From Candidatus Obscuribacterales bacterium (GTDB lineage: Bacteria; Cyanobacteriota; Vampirovibrionia; Obscuribacterales; Obscuribacteraceae), in the NCBI GenBank assembly GCA_031292355.1, contig JARLHI010000071.1, positions 1 through 40,286 on the forward strand: a stretch of 40,286 nucleotides of DNA, read 5' to 3'. The notes beneath the pieces were generated by a model, which did no database searches, was not told the origin of the DNA, and saw only the letters and a program-made list of their open reading frames with translations. The first letter of the stretch is position 1, and every line of letters starts with the position of its first letter. Position numbers and translations under genes: made by a program. Shown piece by piece: positions 8,025 through 15,773 of this stretch.

Positions 8025-9197
8025 TTGCCAAATTTTTTTAATAATAGAAAGTTTGTCGGTATCCTGCCCCTTTGTGTGGTTCTTTTTGCCAGTGTTACTC
8101 AGGCATATGCTGGGTTTGATTGCTATAAAGGTGGCATGGTCAGTGGGCTGACTGACATTGACCAAATGTCCATGCGCCCGTGTTCTGGCGATCTTTATGG
8201 TCTGGAAGATGGCAAAGGTCGCGTAATACTTCCAACAAAATATTCAGATATCGAATACTGCGGTCACGGTATTTTTCTGGCGACGGAAGTTCAAAAGGCG
8301 AACAAATACTATTTTGGCGCCAAACGGCATTTTTTCAATCGCGATGGAATTGAGTTGAACTACACGCTGCCGGTGAACGCTTCTCTATTTGATATTTTCT
8401 CTTTTGGTGACAAGGCCGATAGAGATCCTAATCTCGTACTCAGCAAATTCTCCTCTGACACATTATTACTATTCGGATTTCCAGGTGGCAGAGAGAATGG
8501 GAGCTTAGTACAGTCACACCAGGGACTTTGTAAGCTCACCGGACAGATGCTGATGAGGCCGATTCGAGGAGTCATTTTGTTTATCGAACCCGGAAGCGCT
8601 TTTATCGTTCGCGATGGAGGTTCACGTTCCATCTTGAATCTAAAGACAATGAGCGACATACCAACTAAAACTGAACGCAGTCCCGGTGTTTTTCCAATGC
8701 GTCGCATACCTCAACCAGATTACGGTTTCGGAATACCGTTTCCAAAGGACCGCGTCAGGAAAGTACTGAGTACAGACAAAGGGGCGTTTGATAAGGATTA
8801 TTGGTGCGAAAGAAGGAATTATCCAATTAATGCTGAGGAGATGTTTAATCGGTTTTTGCACGACTATGACCTGATTGACATGCAAAGAAACAAAGTAATT
8901 TCGTTACTTGGACCGCCTGCCGTCAATTTTCCAAATTGGATGAAAAGCCCAGAAACACTCATCTATTTATTTCCGAATGAGGGCTGTTTGCGATTCTTTT
9001 TTGGAATCAGAATATATTTGAAAAATGACCAAGTAACAGGATGGACCTTTGTCCGTGATGGGATGCAAAAAGATTCAAGTGCAGAGTCTAAGCGCATATC
9101 CAATAATGTTGTTCTGCAGCGATTCAAACATGGACGAATCGGCGAAGTACAAATGGCTGCCGATAACTGGCCCGTTATAGAAGCGAAATCACATTGA
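8025..9197 (+). CDS. Secreted protein with WG-like repeat and SmpA-like C-terminus
   Basis: It starts with TTG 8025, with TGGAG a few bases upstream, and encodes 390 residues. Residues 1-29 form a good signal peptide (ILPLCVVLFASVTQAYA, cleavage after AYA). The first part of the mature protein holds a WG-repeat-like unit (GLEDGKGRVILPTKYSDIEY, then CGHGIFLATE). These beta repeats are common in bacterial secreted proteins. The C-terminal 110 residues (NKVISLLGPPA, then LIYLF, CLRFFFGIRIYLKNDQVTGW) resemble the small beta-sandwich of SmpA/OmlA-like envelope proteins, where a VxxLLGPP turn starts the domain. It is probably exported to the envelope. The function is unknown. Confidence 0.7.
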   Translation: MPNFFNNRKFVGILPLCVVLFASVTQAYAGFDCYKGGMVSGLTDIDQMSMRPCSGDLYGLEDGKGRVILPTKYSDIEYCGHGIFLATEVQKANKYYFGAKRHFFNRDGIELNYTLPVNASLFDIFSFGDKADRDPNLVLSKFSSDTLLLFGFPGGRENGSLVQSHQGLCKLTGQMLMRPIRGVILFIEPGSAFIVRDGGSRSILNLKTMSDIPTKTERSPGVFPMRRIPQPDYGFGIPFPKDRVRKVLSTDKGAFDKDYWCERRNYPINAEEMFNRFLHDYDLIDMQRNKVISLLGPPAVNFPNWMKSPETLIYLFPNEGCLRFFFGIRIYLKNDQVTGWTFVRDGMQKDSSAESKRISNNVVLQRFKHGRIGEVQMAADNWPVIEAKSH

Positions 9198-9376
9198 CGA
9201 TTGGGTACTGGAGCTTTTTTTCATCCTGTACCCGAGCGACTGGCAAGATCTAATATGCTTCTGATGCACAAAAAATAGCCGTTTGGACTCTGCAGATGAC
9301 TTGATAGGACCGCAATCGCGATGATCGGTAGTCGTTGATCATTCGTGACAAATAAGCAATTTGCGACACTCCGGTC

Positions 9377-9925
9377 TTAGGGACTCTTGCATTTTATTCC
9401 TTTATCGAAGGCGGCCTCTGTGCCCGGCTCATTTTTATAGGTTTCTATATTCGACAGCATCATAGGCATCGATTCTAAAATGTTTTCCGCTAGTTCTCGA
9501 AAATGAGAATTTGATGGCTCAAGCGTCTCGCAGTGCCTTAGCAGCTCGATTGCTCTATAAGGTTCCTGGTGACTAATAAAACTAGCCATTGCAATCAATA
9601 ACTGAGTGTCATTAGGAGCGGTGCAAACAACACGTTCGAACTCCGACTTGATCTTTTCGTAAGCATCTTTGTCAACTAGATGAACTCGAATGTAACCGGA
9701 GCGAATGTAATTCATATGCCTGCCCGCGATCATCCATTTGATGTGCTCAACTCTGCGAGATCGTGTATGTGGACAGCAATGGTAGTGTTGTAAATGATAA
9801 CCAATAAGTTTAGCTCTGCTTTTGAGACAATCTGGAGATATGGCAAGTGCAGCTTCGCAAATAGCTGCATCGGCGTGGCTCATTGAATAACCCAAAGGAA
9901 TGAGATCGTCTATGTCTTCTGACAT
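9377..9925 (-). CDS. TPR-like helical protein
   Basis: The 182-residue protein starts at ATG 9925 behind GAGGAG. It is all-helical. The C-terminal half reads like tetratricopeptide repeats: AYEKIKSEFERVVCTAPNDTQLLIAMASFI and PYRAIELLRHCETLEPSNSHFRELAENIL. Such a unit would bind a protein partner. The middle has a basic, His/Cys-containing stretch (HLQHYHCCPHTRSRR) without a clear metal-site spacing. No signal peptide was found. It is a lone gene on the minus strand, with the 178 bases behind it (9198-9376) empty. The family was not identified beyond the repeat type. Confidence 0.65.
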   Translation of the reverse strand: MSEDIDDLIPLGYSMSHADAAICEAALAISPDCLKSRAKLIGYHLQHYHCCPHTRSRRVEHIKWMIAGRHMNYIRSGYIRVHLVDKDAYEKIKSEFERVVCTAPNDTQLLIAMASFISHQEPYRAIELLRHCETLEPSNSHFRELAENILESMPMMLSNIETYKNEPGTEAAFDKGIKCKSP

Positions 9926-10020
9926 TTGCTCCTCAGCTTCATGTAGTCCCTGATTAGGTTTTATGTTTGTTATCTGCTCAGTCCCTTCCGTATTTTAACC
10001 ACTTTGTCTGATCGAATTCA

Positions 10021-10133
10021 GCGCTCAAAATGAAAGAAACGCATTCTTCATCGTTGCGATGAGCAGACCAGAAATCAAATTAGAATTGAGCGCCGCGATC
10101 CTTCAAAAGCTAGCGTGGTTTAAAACACGCTAG
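10021..10133 (+). other. Two inverted repeats ahead of the tandem small genes
   Basis: The 268-base gap between the TPR-like gene and the first small gene contains two perfect 8-base stems. GCGCTCAA (10021-10028) pairs with TTGAGCGC (10086-10093). Then CTAGCGTG (10110-10117) pairs with CACGCTAG (10126-10133), with an 8-base loop, followed by AAAATATT. The second looks like a short stem-loop, possibly a terminator or part of a leader RNA. GAGG and an ATG follow at 10150-10156, but that frame stops after about 21 codons. The function is unknown. Confidence 0.35.
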
Positions 10134-10193
10134 AAAATATTCTCGGCGAGGTAATGCTCTATACTGTCATTAGTCTGTTCGACGGTTTGCAAA

Positions 10194-10466
10194 TTGACAA
10201 AAGCGTTAGAAGTTACAATTGATGGAAAAATTATCGGAGTTTATGTTCCGGGCGCCGGACGGGTTTTTTCGGCCTCGCTTGGAAATTATTCAGAAACATG
10301 TATGGAAGGGCACGTGCATTCTGGCTCTGATAAAGAAAATTGGTACTGGCAGCTTCCGGATATCAATGAGGGCCAAATCATCTCCTTGAGGATCATTGAA
10401 ACGAGTGAGAAAGGCGTTCCTCCTCAGAGGGTCGAACCAAAACGGAAAGGGGGAGAGGAAGAGTGA
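10194..10466 (+). CDS. Small beta-rich protein, copy 1 of a tandem pair
   Basis: From TTG 10194 the frame gives 90 residues: a predicted beta-rich core (KALEVTIDGKIIGVYVPGAG, SGSDKENWYWQLPDI, IISLRIIET) and a charged tail. It is very similar to the next gene (10573-10878), both in protein and DNA. In copy 2 the homologous position four codons upstream is an ATG (ATG GTT TGC AAA TTG); in copy 1 it is ACG (10182). Copy 1 therefore either uses the TTG or an ACG start, or it has lost its start. Family not recognised. The single hydrophilic domain without a signal peptide suggests a small cytoplasmic binding or immunity-type protein. Confidence 0.6.
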   Translation: MTKALEVTIDGKIIGVYVPGAGRVFSASLGNYSETCMEGHVHSGSDKENWYWQLPDINEGQIISLRIIETSEKGVPPQRVEPKRKGGEEE

Positions 10467-10572
10467 AACTGGCGATTTTTTCTCTTACCGATTCCTTTGA
10501 CTGACGCCATTTTCGGACATGGTACGTAAGTCTGATGTCGTTGATCATGGTCAATCCGTATTAACAAACTCG

Positions 10573-10878
10573 ATGGTTTGCAAATTGACAAAAGCTTTAG
10601 AAGTGACAATTGATGGAAAAATCATCGGAGTTTTTGTTCCGGGCGCCGGGAGGGCTTTTGAGGTCTTTCTAGGAAATATTCCAAAAACATACATGAGAGT
10701 GCAAGTGATATCTGGCTCTGATAAAGAGAATTGGTTCTGGCAGCTTCCAGATATTTATGAAGACCAAGTTATTTCGTTCAGGATGATTGAGACGAATGAG
10801 AAAGGCCTTCCTCCTCCGCGCGTCCAACTATTAACGCAAGAGGAAAAAGAAGAATTAGAGTTAGAGGACGAGGAGTGA
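10573..10878 (+). CDS. Small beta-rich protein, copy 2 of a tandem pair
   Basis: ATG 10573 opens 101 residues (an in-frame GTG/ATG farther upstream at 10519 would add 18). It repeats copy 1 almost exactly through KALEVTIDGKIIGV, VPGAGR and SGSDKENWFWQLPDI, then diverges to an acidic tail (EEKEELELEDEE). The duplicated DNA block begins right at the GGTTTGCAAATTGACAAAAGC segment in both copies. Upstream sequences are unlike, so the duplication does not include the promoter. No clear Shine-Dalgarno is seen. The differing residues cluster at 23-45 and in the tail, a pattern compatible with diversifying binding surfaces. No family recognised. Confidence 0.65.
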   Translation: MVCKLTKALEVTIDGKIIGVFVPGAGRAFEVFLGNIPKTYMRVQVISGSDKENWFWQLPDIYEDQVISFRMIETNEKGLPPPRVQLLTQEEKEELELEDEE

Positions 10879-11062
10879 AAGTGTTTGCAACCGCACTTAT
10901 ACCGTAGCTTTTGATTTACTGCTCATCGAGCAATCTCTTGCTCATTTGATTTCTGTCCTGCGCAAAAAATGAAATTGTCCGCACCATTCAAAAATACTGC
11001 CGCTTGAGCGATCAACTTTTGGTTAACAGGAAACTGAGTCCGGGAGCGGCTTGTGAGGGTGC

Positions 11063-11401
11063 TTAACTCAGTTTGATAACGACCGTTGCACCAGACGCAT
11101 TTTGCAACGCCTTCGCCTCTTTCTCTTTTATCGCTCGACGCTCTTCGGCTGCGCCTCTGCGTCCAAATTCTTTTTCATCGATCTTTTTTATTGTTTCAAA
11201 TTCTTGTCCGTACAAAACGATTCGCTGTGCCAACCTGCCGGTCCACAACGGACTCGTTTTGAGCACTGGAATGTCTTTGTAGTGCTTCTTCCCGTGTGCT
11301 TCAGGTTCAATATAGTCGTTCAATTCGATGTAAAACTCGTGTCCATAGTCATCGACATATTGAAATGGAAGGCGTGACCAGGAACCCGATGGAACAGACA
11401 T
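11063..11401 (-). CDS. Hypothetical protein, 112 residues
   Basis: ATG 11401 with AAGG 8 bases upstream gives 112 residues (an in-frame TTG at 11458 would add 19 basic residues). The N-terminal half looks globular (SRLPFQYVDDYGHEFYIELNDYI); the C-terminal part is a charged helix (EFGRRGAAEERRAIKEKEAKAL) ending in a beta strand (ATVVIKL). I do not recognise the family. It lies alone on the minus strand; the 240 bases upstream (11459-11701) hold nothing I can assign. Confidence 0.5.
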   Translation of the reverse strand: MSVPSGSWSRLPFQYVDDYGHEFYIELNDYIEPEAHGKKHYKDIPVLKTSPLWTGRLAQRIVLYGQEFETIKKIDEKEFGRRGAAEERRAIKEKEAKALQNASGATVVIKLS

Positions 11402-11701
11402 TTTCCGAACCTTGCGTCTGGTGTTTCTGGACTTTAGCACCTGCTTTGAATCTTGCAAAGTTGTCTGAATACAATCGCGCGGAAAGTTTTATATAGGACA
11501 CCGTCGACTTGTGCCGTTGACGTGCTTGCATTTGTTCATGAATGCCAATTCGTCGGAGGCAAGATCTGTGTTTCTGGTACCGCCCAACGCTTCTTGAGGT
11601 GACATCAATGTCTAGGTTTCTCTTTTTGCGATGAACTGTCAGAACAGTCCTTCTTGGGTACAACTAAACTTGCACACGTCGCCGTTTTGAGTATGGAGTG
11701 T

Positions 11702-11911
11702 TTAGCGACGCAATGGCTCGACTAGGTCCGGTACGGTAAGACCTAGGGCGTCAGCAATTTTAGCCAAGTTTTTAAGAGAGGGATTTCGTTCTCCCCGTTC
11801 GATTCCGCCGAGATAATTTATGTTCAATCCAGCTTCAGCAGCTAAAAATTCCTGTGACCACCCGCATTTCTGCCGCAGTTCACGAACTTGCTTTCCCCAC
11901 GAGATTTCCAT
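11702..11911 (-). CDS. XRE-family helix-turn-helix regulator (69 residues)
   Basis: The whole protein is one HTH_3 domain: WGKQVRELRQKCGWSQEFLA, then AEAGLNINYLGGIERGERNP and SLKNLAKIADALGL. The SQEFLA and GIERGERNPSL motifs are diagnostic. Such small regulators resemble phage Cro/C repressors. ATG 11911 faces a receiver-domain gene starting at 11931, so only 19 bases separate the two start codons. Each promoter must therefore lie inside the other gene, or the pair is controlled by one short region, which favours mutual or autoregulation. Confidence 0.9.
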   Translation of the reverse strand: MEISWGKQVRELRQKCGWSQEFLAAEAGLNINYLGGIERGERNPSLKNLAKIADALGLTVPDLVEPLRR

Positions 11912-11930
11912 TCGTCACAGATAGGCTTTT

Positions 11931-12302
11931 ATGAAAACTAGCTCTCTTCTTTTAGTTGATGATGATCAGAATATGCGCACCATTGCAGAAATCATTCTAG
12001 AAACTGACTTTGATGTGTATTTGGCAGAGTCTGGTAGAAGCGGCTTAGTTGCTGCCGAATACGAGCAACCAGATGTTATTTTGCTTGATATAAAAATGCC
12101 GGGAATGGACGGATTGACTACATTGATCAAATTACGCGAAAATCCGCTGACTGCTTCTATTCCTGTGATACTCATGACTGCTTGTGTGCAGAGCCATGAA
12201 ACGGAGTGCTATCGAAAGTTAGACATCATTGGGCTAATAGAAAAGCCTTTCGATCCGATGTCTTTAGTCAGACAAATCAGAACGATTACTGCATCAATAT
12301 GA
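11931..12302 (+). CDS. Stand-alone receiver-domain response regulator
   Basis: The protein has 123 residues, a single CheY-like domain. Acidic pocket DDD at 10-12, phosphoacceptor D53 in ILLDIKMPGMDG, T83 in ILMTA, and K105 in EKPFDP are all present. No output domain follows (stop at 12302). It probably works by protein-protein contact or as a phosphorelay intermediate. The cognate kinase is not adjacent; the intact kinase at 2.5-4.3 kb already has its own regulator. It is divergent from the XRE gene with 19 bases between starts. Confidence 0.9.
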   Translation: MKTSSLLLVDDDQNMRTIAEIILETDFDVYLAESGRSGLVAAEYEQPDVILLDIKMPGMDGLTTLIKLRENPLTASIPVILMTACVQSHETECYRKLDIIGLIEKPFDPMSLVRQIRTITASI

Positions 12303-12417
12303 GTTCTGCGATGCCAGATCGGTTTTTCTAAAGACGCAGTTGGTCGATGGAATTAATCGGAACAAATGGAATGTATATTAACTAAAGCTGCATTAGTTGT
12401 GGAGTTTTTATGATAGC

Positions 12418-12921
12418 TCACATGCTGTTCAGCGATGCGTAGCCTAAAATCACGATGAAAATCAAGAAGATTGCAAACATAATCAAGTATGTCCTGAGGC
12501 TCGGTCTGGAGGCCTTGTCTGGCTGCTCGCCTGCTAGGTGAATTGTCCCGTCTGATGCTCTTTTGAAGGCCTTTTTTAATGCACGACCCAAGCTGATAAC
12601 TGCCCCAACGACAGCAAAAGCAGAAATCCAGGTCCTAATGGTCGCAGCACTAAAACTATGCATGGTAACATCCGCTAGGGCGATGCCGGTCAGGCCAACG
12701 ACTATTGCTGCAACGAGAATTGTTCTTGCCTTATAACCATCAATTTGTGATGAAGTAATTATTTGAACTGGCTGCCTTTCCAACGGTTGAAATGCATTGC
12801 TTTCTGTCTCTGACGCATTCTCTTTTGGGCACTTTATCATTTCCCTAACAGGTTCATGATCTTCCACCCGGAGCTCATTTGGATGTTGTAACTTGGTATC
12901 TTTATTGCTCAGATCAGCCAT
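12418..12921 (-). CDS. Membrane protein with three helices
   Basis: ATG 12921 gives 167 residues (a TTG at 12936 would add 5). The first about 60 residues are polar and Glu/Asn-rich. Three hydrophobic helices follow: ARTILVAAIVVGLTGIALAD, TWISAFAVVGAVISLGRAL and LRTYLIMFAIFLIFIVILGYA. A basic loop (KKAFKRASDG) lies between helices 2 and 3. This is a cytoplasmic-membrane protein of unknown family. Position gives no clue to function. Confidence 0.6.
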   Translation of the reverse strand: MADLSNKDTKLQHPNELRVEDHEPVREMIKCPKENASETESNAFQPLERQPVQIITSSQIDGYKARTILVAAIVVGLTGIALADVTMHSFSAATIRTWISAFAVVGAVISLGRALKKAFKRASDGTIHLAGEQPDKASRPSLRTYLIMFAIFLIFIVILGYASLNSM

Positions 12922-12936
12922 CTTTAATTGTCCCAA

Positions 12937-13290
12937 TTCCTAGTAAATGACATATACCCTTCATGCTATTCCTTTAGGGCGTTATGTAGGGTGTGGTTTG
13001 CGGAATTATTTGTCAGTATCAATTTGGCAATGTTCTTCATTACTCTGCTTGTGGCAATTTCGAAAACTGGACAAACATGGCAACTGCGGACAAGTAACGC
13101 CCTAAGTCTTCTGCCAATTAATTCCATAATTTATACGAAAGCGCCGAGCTTCGTACTCTCAAAGCCAGATTACGAGAAATAGAAACGAAGATAGCAGAGC
13201 TCCAAAGTTAATGGATAACATCCGCTCTTCTGCACTCTGGCAACTGCGAAATTGGTTTTGGTTGGCAAAATTGGTCCAGACCGTCGGCTA
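12937..13290. other. Gap with a possible coiled-coil gene tail
   Basis: No intact gene is supported here. One plus-strand stretch (13122-13211) reads YESAELRTLKARLREIETKI then AELQS and a stop, a heptad-like helix such as the C-terminal dimerisation helix of MerR-type regulators. It has no start or upstream domain and is at best a gene tail. The longer open frames of this stretch have unlikely composition. Confidence 0.3.
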
Positions 13291-13566
13291 TCAGCTTTTC
13301 TTTCTTTTAGAAGTGGAAAGTGAGGCAGCTAGTTCTAAAAGTTCGGTTGGACTTATTTCTAAAGCCAAAGCTAATTCCAAGAATATTTTCATCGAGACAT
13401 TGCATGACCTTCTCTCAAAGAGACTCACGTATGTTCTGTGAAGTCCGGCTTTCTCGGCCAATGCTTCTTGACTTAAATCAAGTTCAAGGCGCCTGGCCCG
13501 TATGGCTATGCCGAGAGGTTCTAATTGACTATCGGGAATTGCAAACTTGTTTTTTCTCATGCGCAT
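13291..13566 (-). CDS. XRE-family helix-turn-helix regulator (91 residues)
   Basis: The HTH_3 domain spans about 15-80: LGIAIRARRLELDLSQEALA, EKAGLHRTYVSLFERRSCN, VSMKIFLELALALEISPTEL. The SQEALAEKAGLHRTYVS motif is typical of restriction-modification controller-like and phage regulators. ATG 13566 is followed by a second ATG two codons later; no clear Shine-Dalgarno is seen. It probably binds a palindromic operator as a dimer. Target unknown. Confidence 0.9.
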   Translation of the reverse strand: MRMRKNKFAIPDSQLEPLGIAIRARRLELDLSQEALAEKAGLHRTYVSLFERRSCNVSMKIFLELALALEISPTELLELAASLSTSKRKKS

Positions 13567-13638
13567 ACTTTAGCAGATTTGAATTTCTATGCGTCGTTGA
13601 AGCATATTTAATCGTAGGGTGCTGGTAACGCCTTATTG

Positions 13639-13652
13639 CTGGGTATATTGAA
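13639..13652 (+). promoter_or_regulatory. Conserved upstream box shared with the 27.7 kb toxin-like gene
   Basis: The 14-base string CTGGGTATATTGAA occurs here, 22 bases before the relic's first codon, and again at 27735-27748, 20 bases before the ATG of the intact homologue. Flanking CTTAT is shared also. TATATT may be a -10 element. Its survival beside a dead gene copy shows that the box travelled with the family. Confidence 0.5.
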
Positions 13653-13674
13653 TGCCAATGGCTGGAGCTTTACC

Positions 13675-13914
13675 TTGTCGAATAAAGACAGCACTGATGT
13701 CTATGATAAATCGGCTATTCCAGAGCGTCCGAAATTGGAGAAAGCTGACGTCCAGCAAGCAAGGAATGCTAGCGGGTAGACTTTAGCAGCCACCGAAGGT
13801 CACAGGACCAATGCCAGCGATGGTACTTTGAGGGAGCGAGCAATCCCGATAGCCGAGCAAGACAATAGTATTCAGATCATGGGCATGGCTGGAGCCTGCG
13901 CCACTTGGGAATGA
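13675..13914 (+). pseudogene. N-terminal relic of the toxin-like protein family
   Basis: Reading from TTG 13675, 79 codons align with the N-terminus of the intact 492-residue protein encoded at 27769: SNKDSTDVYDKS, QARNASG, then after an in-frame TAG (about 13777) HRTNASDGTLRERAIPIAEQ and DNSIQIMGMAG. The match then breaks off and the frame stops at 13914. Only the shared leader module survives, with none of the C-terminal effector region. This shows that the N-terminal 75 residues are a mobile or repeatedly used module. Confidence 0.8.
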
Positions 13915-13958
13915 GTTGTTGCCGGCATTAGGTAGAGAGCCGTGGCTGGCTACCCATC

Positions 13959-14117
13959 TTACCCATTGATACGTGCAGGCGCAGGAAAGTGGTGCGAGAA
14001 GGGTGTGATGTTCAAATTTCCAACTAGAATCACCGCTTCTTTCGAATGCTGAACTTCTGATGCAATGATGTCTAATTCTTTATCGCGCAGTTCTTGAGTT
14101 GCGAAGATAAGCTTCAT
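13959..14117 (-). pseudogene. Endonuclease/exonuclease/phosphatase-family fragment
   Basis: The 52-codon frame reads FATQELRDKELDIIASEVQ, then AVILVGNLNITPFSHHF. It matches the core of the EEP superfamily (pattern ...L..I......PVIVAGDLNTTPWS..F). The motif's catalytic Asp of GDLN is Asn here (GNLN). The N-terminal half and the C-terminal GSDH-type motif are missing. It is likely the remains of a gene related to membrane-associated EEP proteins. Confidence 0.6.
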
Positions 14118-14136
14118 TTGCTCACCATCATACACG

Positions 14137-14433
14137 CTAGAAATCGAAGTTGAAGCTTTGCGCGCCGTAGCGTGACATCAAGGACGGTTCTGCCGTGTAA
14201 GTTTCGGTCGTACGATCAAATAACGGCTCATTATCCAACCATGAGTGCTGAAACGAAAGCGGTCGAATGCCACCGCTCGATTTACCAGCTTCAAAAAATC
14301 CTGGAGTATAGGAGTTCACACTGGAATCCCCGACGGTTCTTCGATAAGAAAATTGAGCTAAGCATGCTGTTTGTGAAAATTGCAAACAAGCAAGAAATAA
14401 AATAAATCGACGGTTAACAAACGGCATTGTCAT
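14137..14433 (-). CDS. Small secreted protein
   Basis: The 98-residue frame begins MTMPFVNRR followed by a hydrophobic core (FILFLACLQFSQTACLA), a good signal peptide with cleavage after CLA. The Cys before Leu-Ala is not in a convincing lipobox. The mature part (about 70 residues) is polar and aromatic (SYRRTVGDSSVNSYTPGFFE; RYGAQSFNFDF). No family recognised. It is probably a small exported or surface protein. Confidence 0.55.
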   Translation of the reverse strand: MTMPFVNRRFILFLACLQFSQTACLAQFSYRRTVGDSSVNSYTPGFFEAGKSSGGIRPLSFQHSWLDNEPLFDRTTETYTAEPSLMSRYGAQSFNFDF

Positions 14434-14619
14434 AGTTCTGACAAAACCAAACGGGTGCTAATTTTGGTGCCATCTTTGAGTTCATTGGTGGCCGTTTCGG
14501 CGACTAAATCTGATTCGTGGAATAAGGGCAAGCCGTGAGCAGGCATGCGTCATCGTTTTTTGCGACCTTGTCGGCGCACAATTTCCGTGAGAAAATACGA
14601 AAGTTTCTATCCAACGGTG

Positions 14620-15660
14620 ATGTCCCCAATGGAAGCATGGAACAGAGTAAAGTCTTCTGTTATCTCCATAATTCTCGCAACTAACTTCTTCCTGATCCTT
14701 TCATTCCCAGCTGTAGCCCAACCTGTCGACGATTACGAAATCCGGGGGGCACAAATTTGGCACGCAGGACAACCGGTTGTCCTGCGTGGCGTAAATGCAA
14801 TGCATATTTTTGGCGGCGACGATCCAAGCTTGTTGAGCTGGAAGGGAATAGGAATCGTAAGGGAATTCGTCGGCGACCTTCGCGACACTCCTCTTAGGCG
14901 TGGCGAGCAATATTACGACAGCAAGACGCGCCGAACTGTACACTCTTTGCAAGACGTCGTCGATGCGAATAGAGCTAAGGGAATGGTCACAATTCTCTGT
15001 CCCTTCAGTTGGGATGGCACCAAAGAAACACAATTTGCGGGTGTCGGCACACCGTCCCAAGCTTGGTGGTATCAACAATATAAGCAGCGAATGCGTGAGT
15101 GGGCGCAGCAGTTCCGTGGTCAGTCCGATGTGTGGATCGAAGTTATGAATGAGCCATTTACAAAGCTCGACGGAGTTCAAGACGATCAATACTGGCTGCA
15201 CACTGTTGCTGACATGATAGGCAATCTTCGCGGCGCTGGTTGGGGCGGTATTATTCTCGTGCCAGGCTCTGACTGGGGCGGAGGCGAAGCCATAGTCGAA
15301 AAGATGGGACCGCGCTTGCTTGCCGGGCGCCGCAATATACTGTTCGACATCCATATCTACAACAACTGGCTAGCGCATCCCGGCACAATTCCTGAGCGAT
15401 GCGCTCGCGTACAGGAATCAGGATTGCCGTTTATCTTCGCGGAACTGGGGCCCGGCAACAAAGATCAATATCTTGTTGATGCGCGCCCTTTCATACACGC
15501 CGCGCGGCGCAATAATTTTTCCGTGCTTGCATGGGGGTGGGGCACTTGGGGAGAGCGTCACTACATCAACTTGCAAACAAATGATGGCGGACCGAACGAT
15601 AACGGGAACTTTAATTGGGGCTCGGCTTTCAAGAACTTTCTTGCTGGCGTTGCGAAATAG
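14620..15660 (+). CDS. Secreted glycoside hydrolase family 5 (cellulase-like)
   Basis: Start ATG 14620 puts a signal peptide right at the N-terminus (SVISIILATNFFLILSFPAVAQ); an in-frame ATG at 14545 would add 25 basic residues and cannot be excluded. The mature protein is a GH5-type TIM barrel: GAQIWHAGQPVVLRGVNAMH on strand 1, WIEVMNEPF with the acid/base E178 of the NEP motif, the DIHIYNNW strand (H245, Y247), and FIFAELGPG with the nucleophile E275. GH5 enzymes hydrolyse beta-1,4-glucans or mannans outside the cell. Length (346 residues) fits a single catalytic domain without a binding module. It stands alone, with no linked transporter. Confidence 0.9.
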   Translation: MSPMEAWNRVKSSVISIILATNFFLILSFPAVAQPVDDYEIRGAQIWHAGQPVVLRGVNAMHIFGGDDPSLLSWKGIGIVREFVGDLRDTPLRRGEQYYDSKTRRTVHSLQDVVDANRAKGMVTILCPFSWDGTKETQFAGVGTPSQAWWYQQYKQRMREWAQQFRGQSDVWIEVMNEPFTKLDGVQDDQYWLHTVADMIGNLRGAGWGGIILVPGSDWGGGEAIVEKMGPRLLAGRRNILFDIHIYNNWLAHPGTIPERCARVQESGLPFIFAELGPGNKDQYLVDARPFIHAARRNNFSVLAWGWGTWGERHYINLQTNDGGPNDNGNFNWGSAFKNFLAGVAK

Positions 15661-15773
15661 CGGCATGGATGTTTGGAGTTAATTGATGCTTGCTTCATGG
15701 CTCTGTCCGTCTTGATACTACATACGATGGCATCGAGCCTGGTCCAGTCCCTGCGGGACGGCTATCCCAATTG

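Noticed and set aside
12928..13182. Plus-strand frame of 84 residues
   Set aside because: It has a hydrophobic stretch but no Shine-Dalgarno; its start overlaps the divergent membrane-protein gene's upstream region; a different frame has the more convincing coiled-coil tail.
14701..15354. Minus-strand open frame of 217 residues
   Set aside because: Antisense to the GH5 gene, whose catalytic motifs are clear; the shadow has no recognisable domain.
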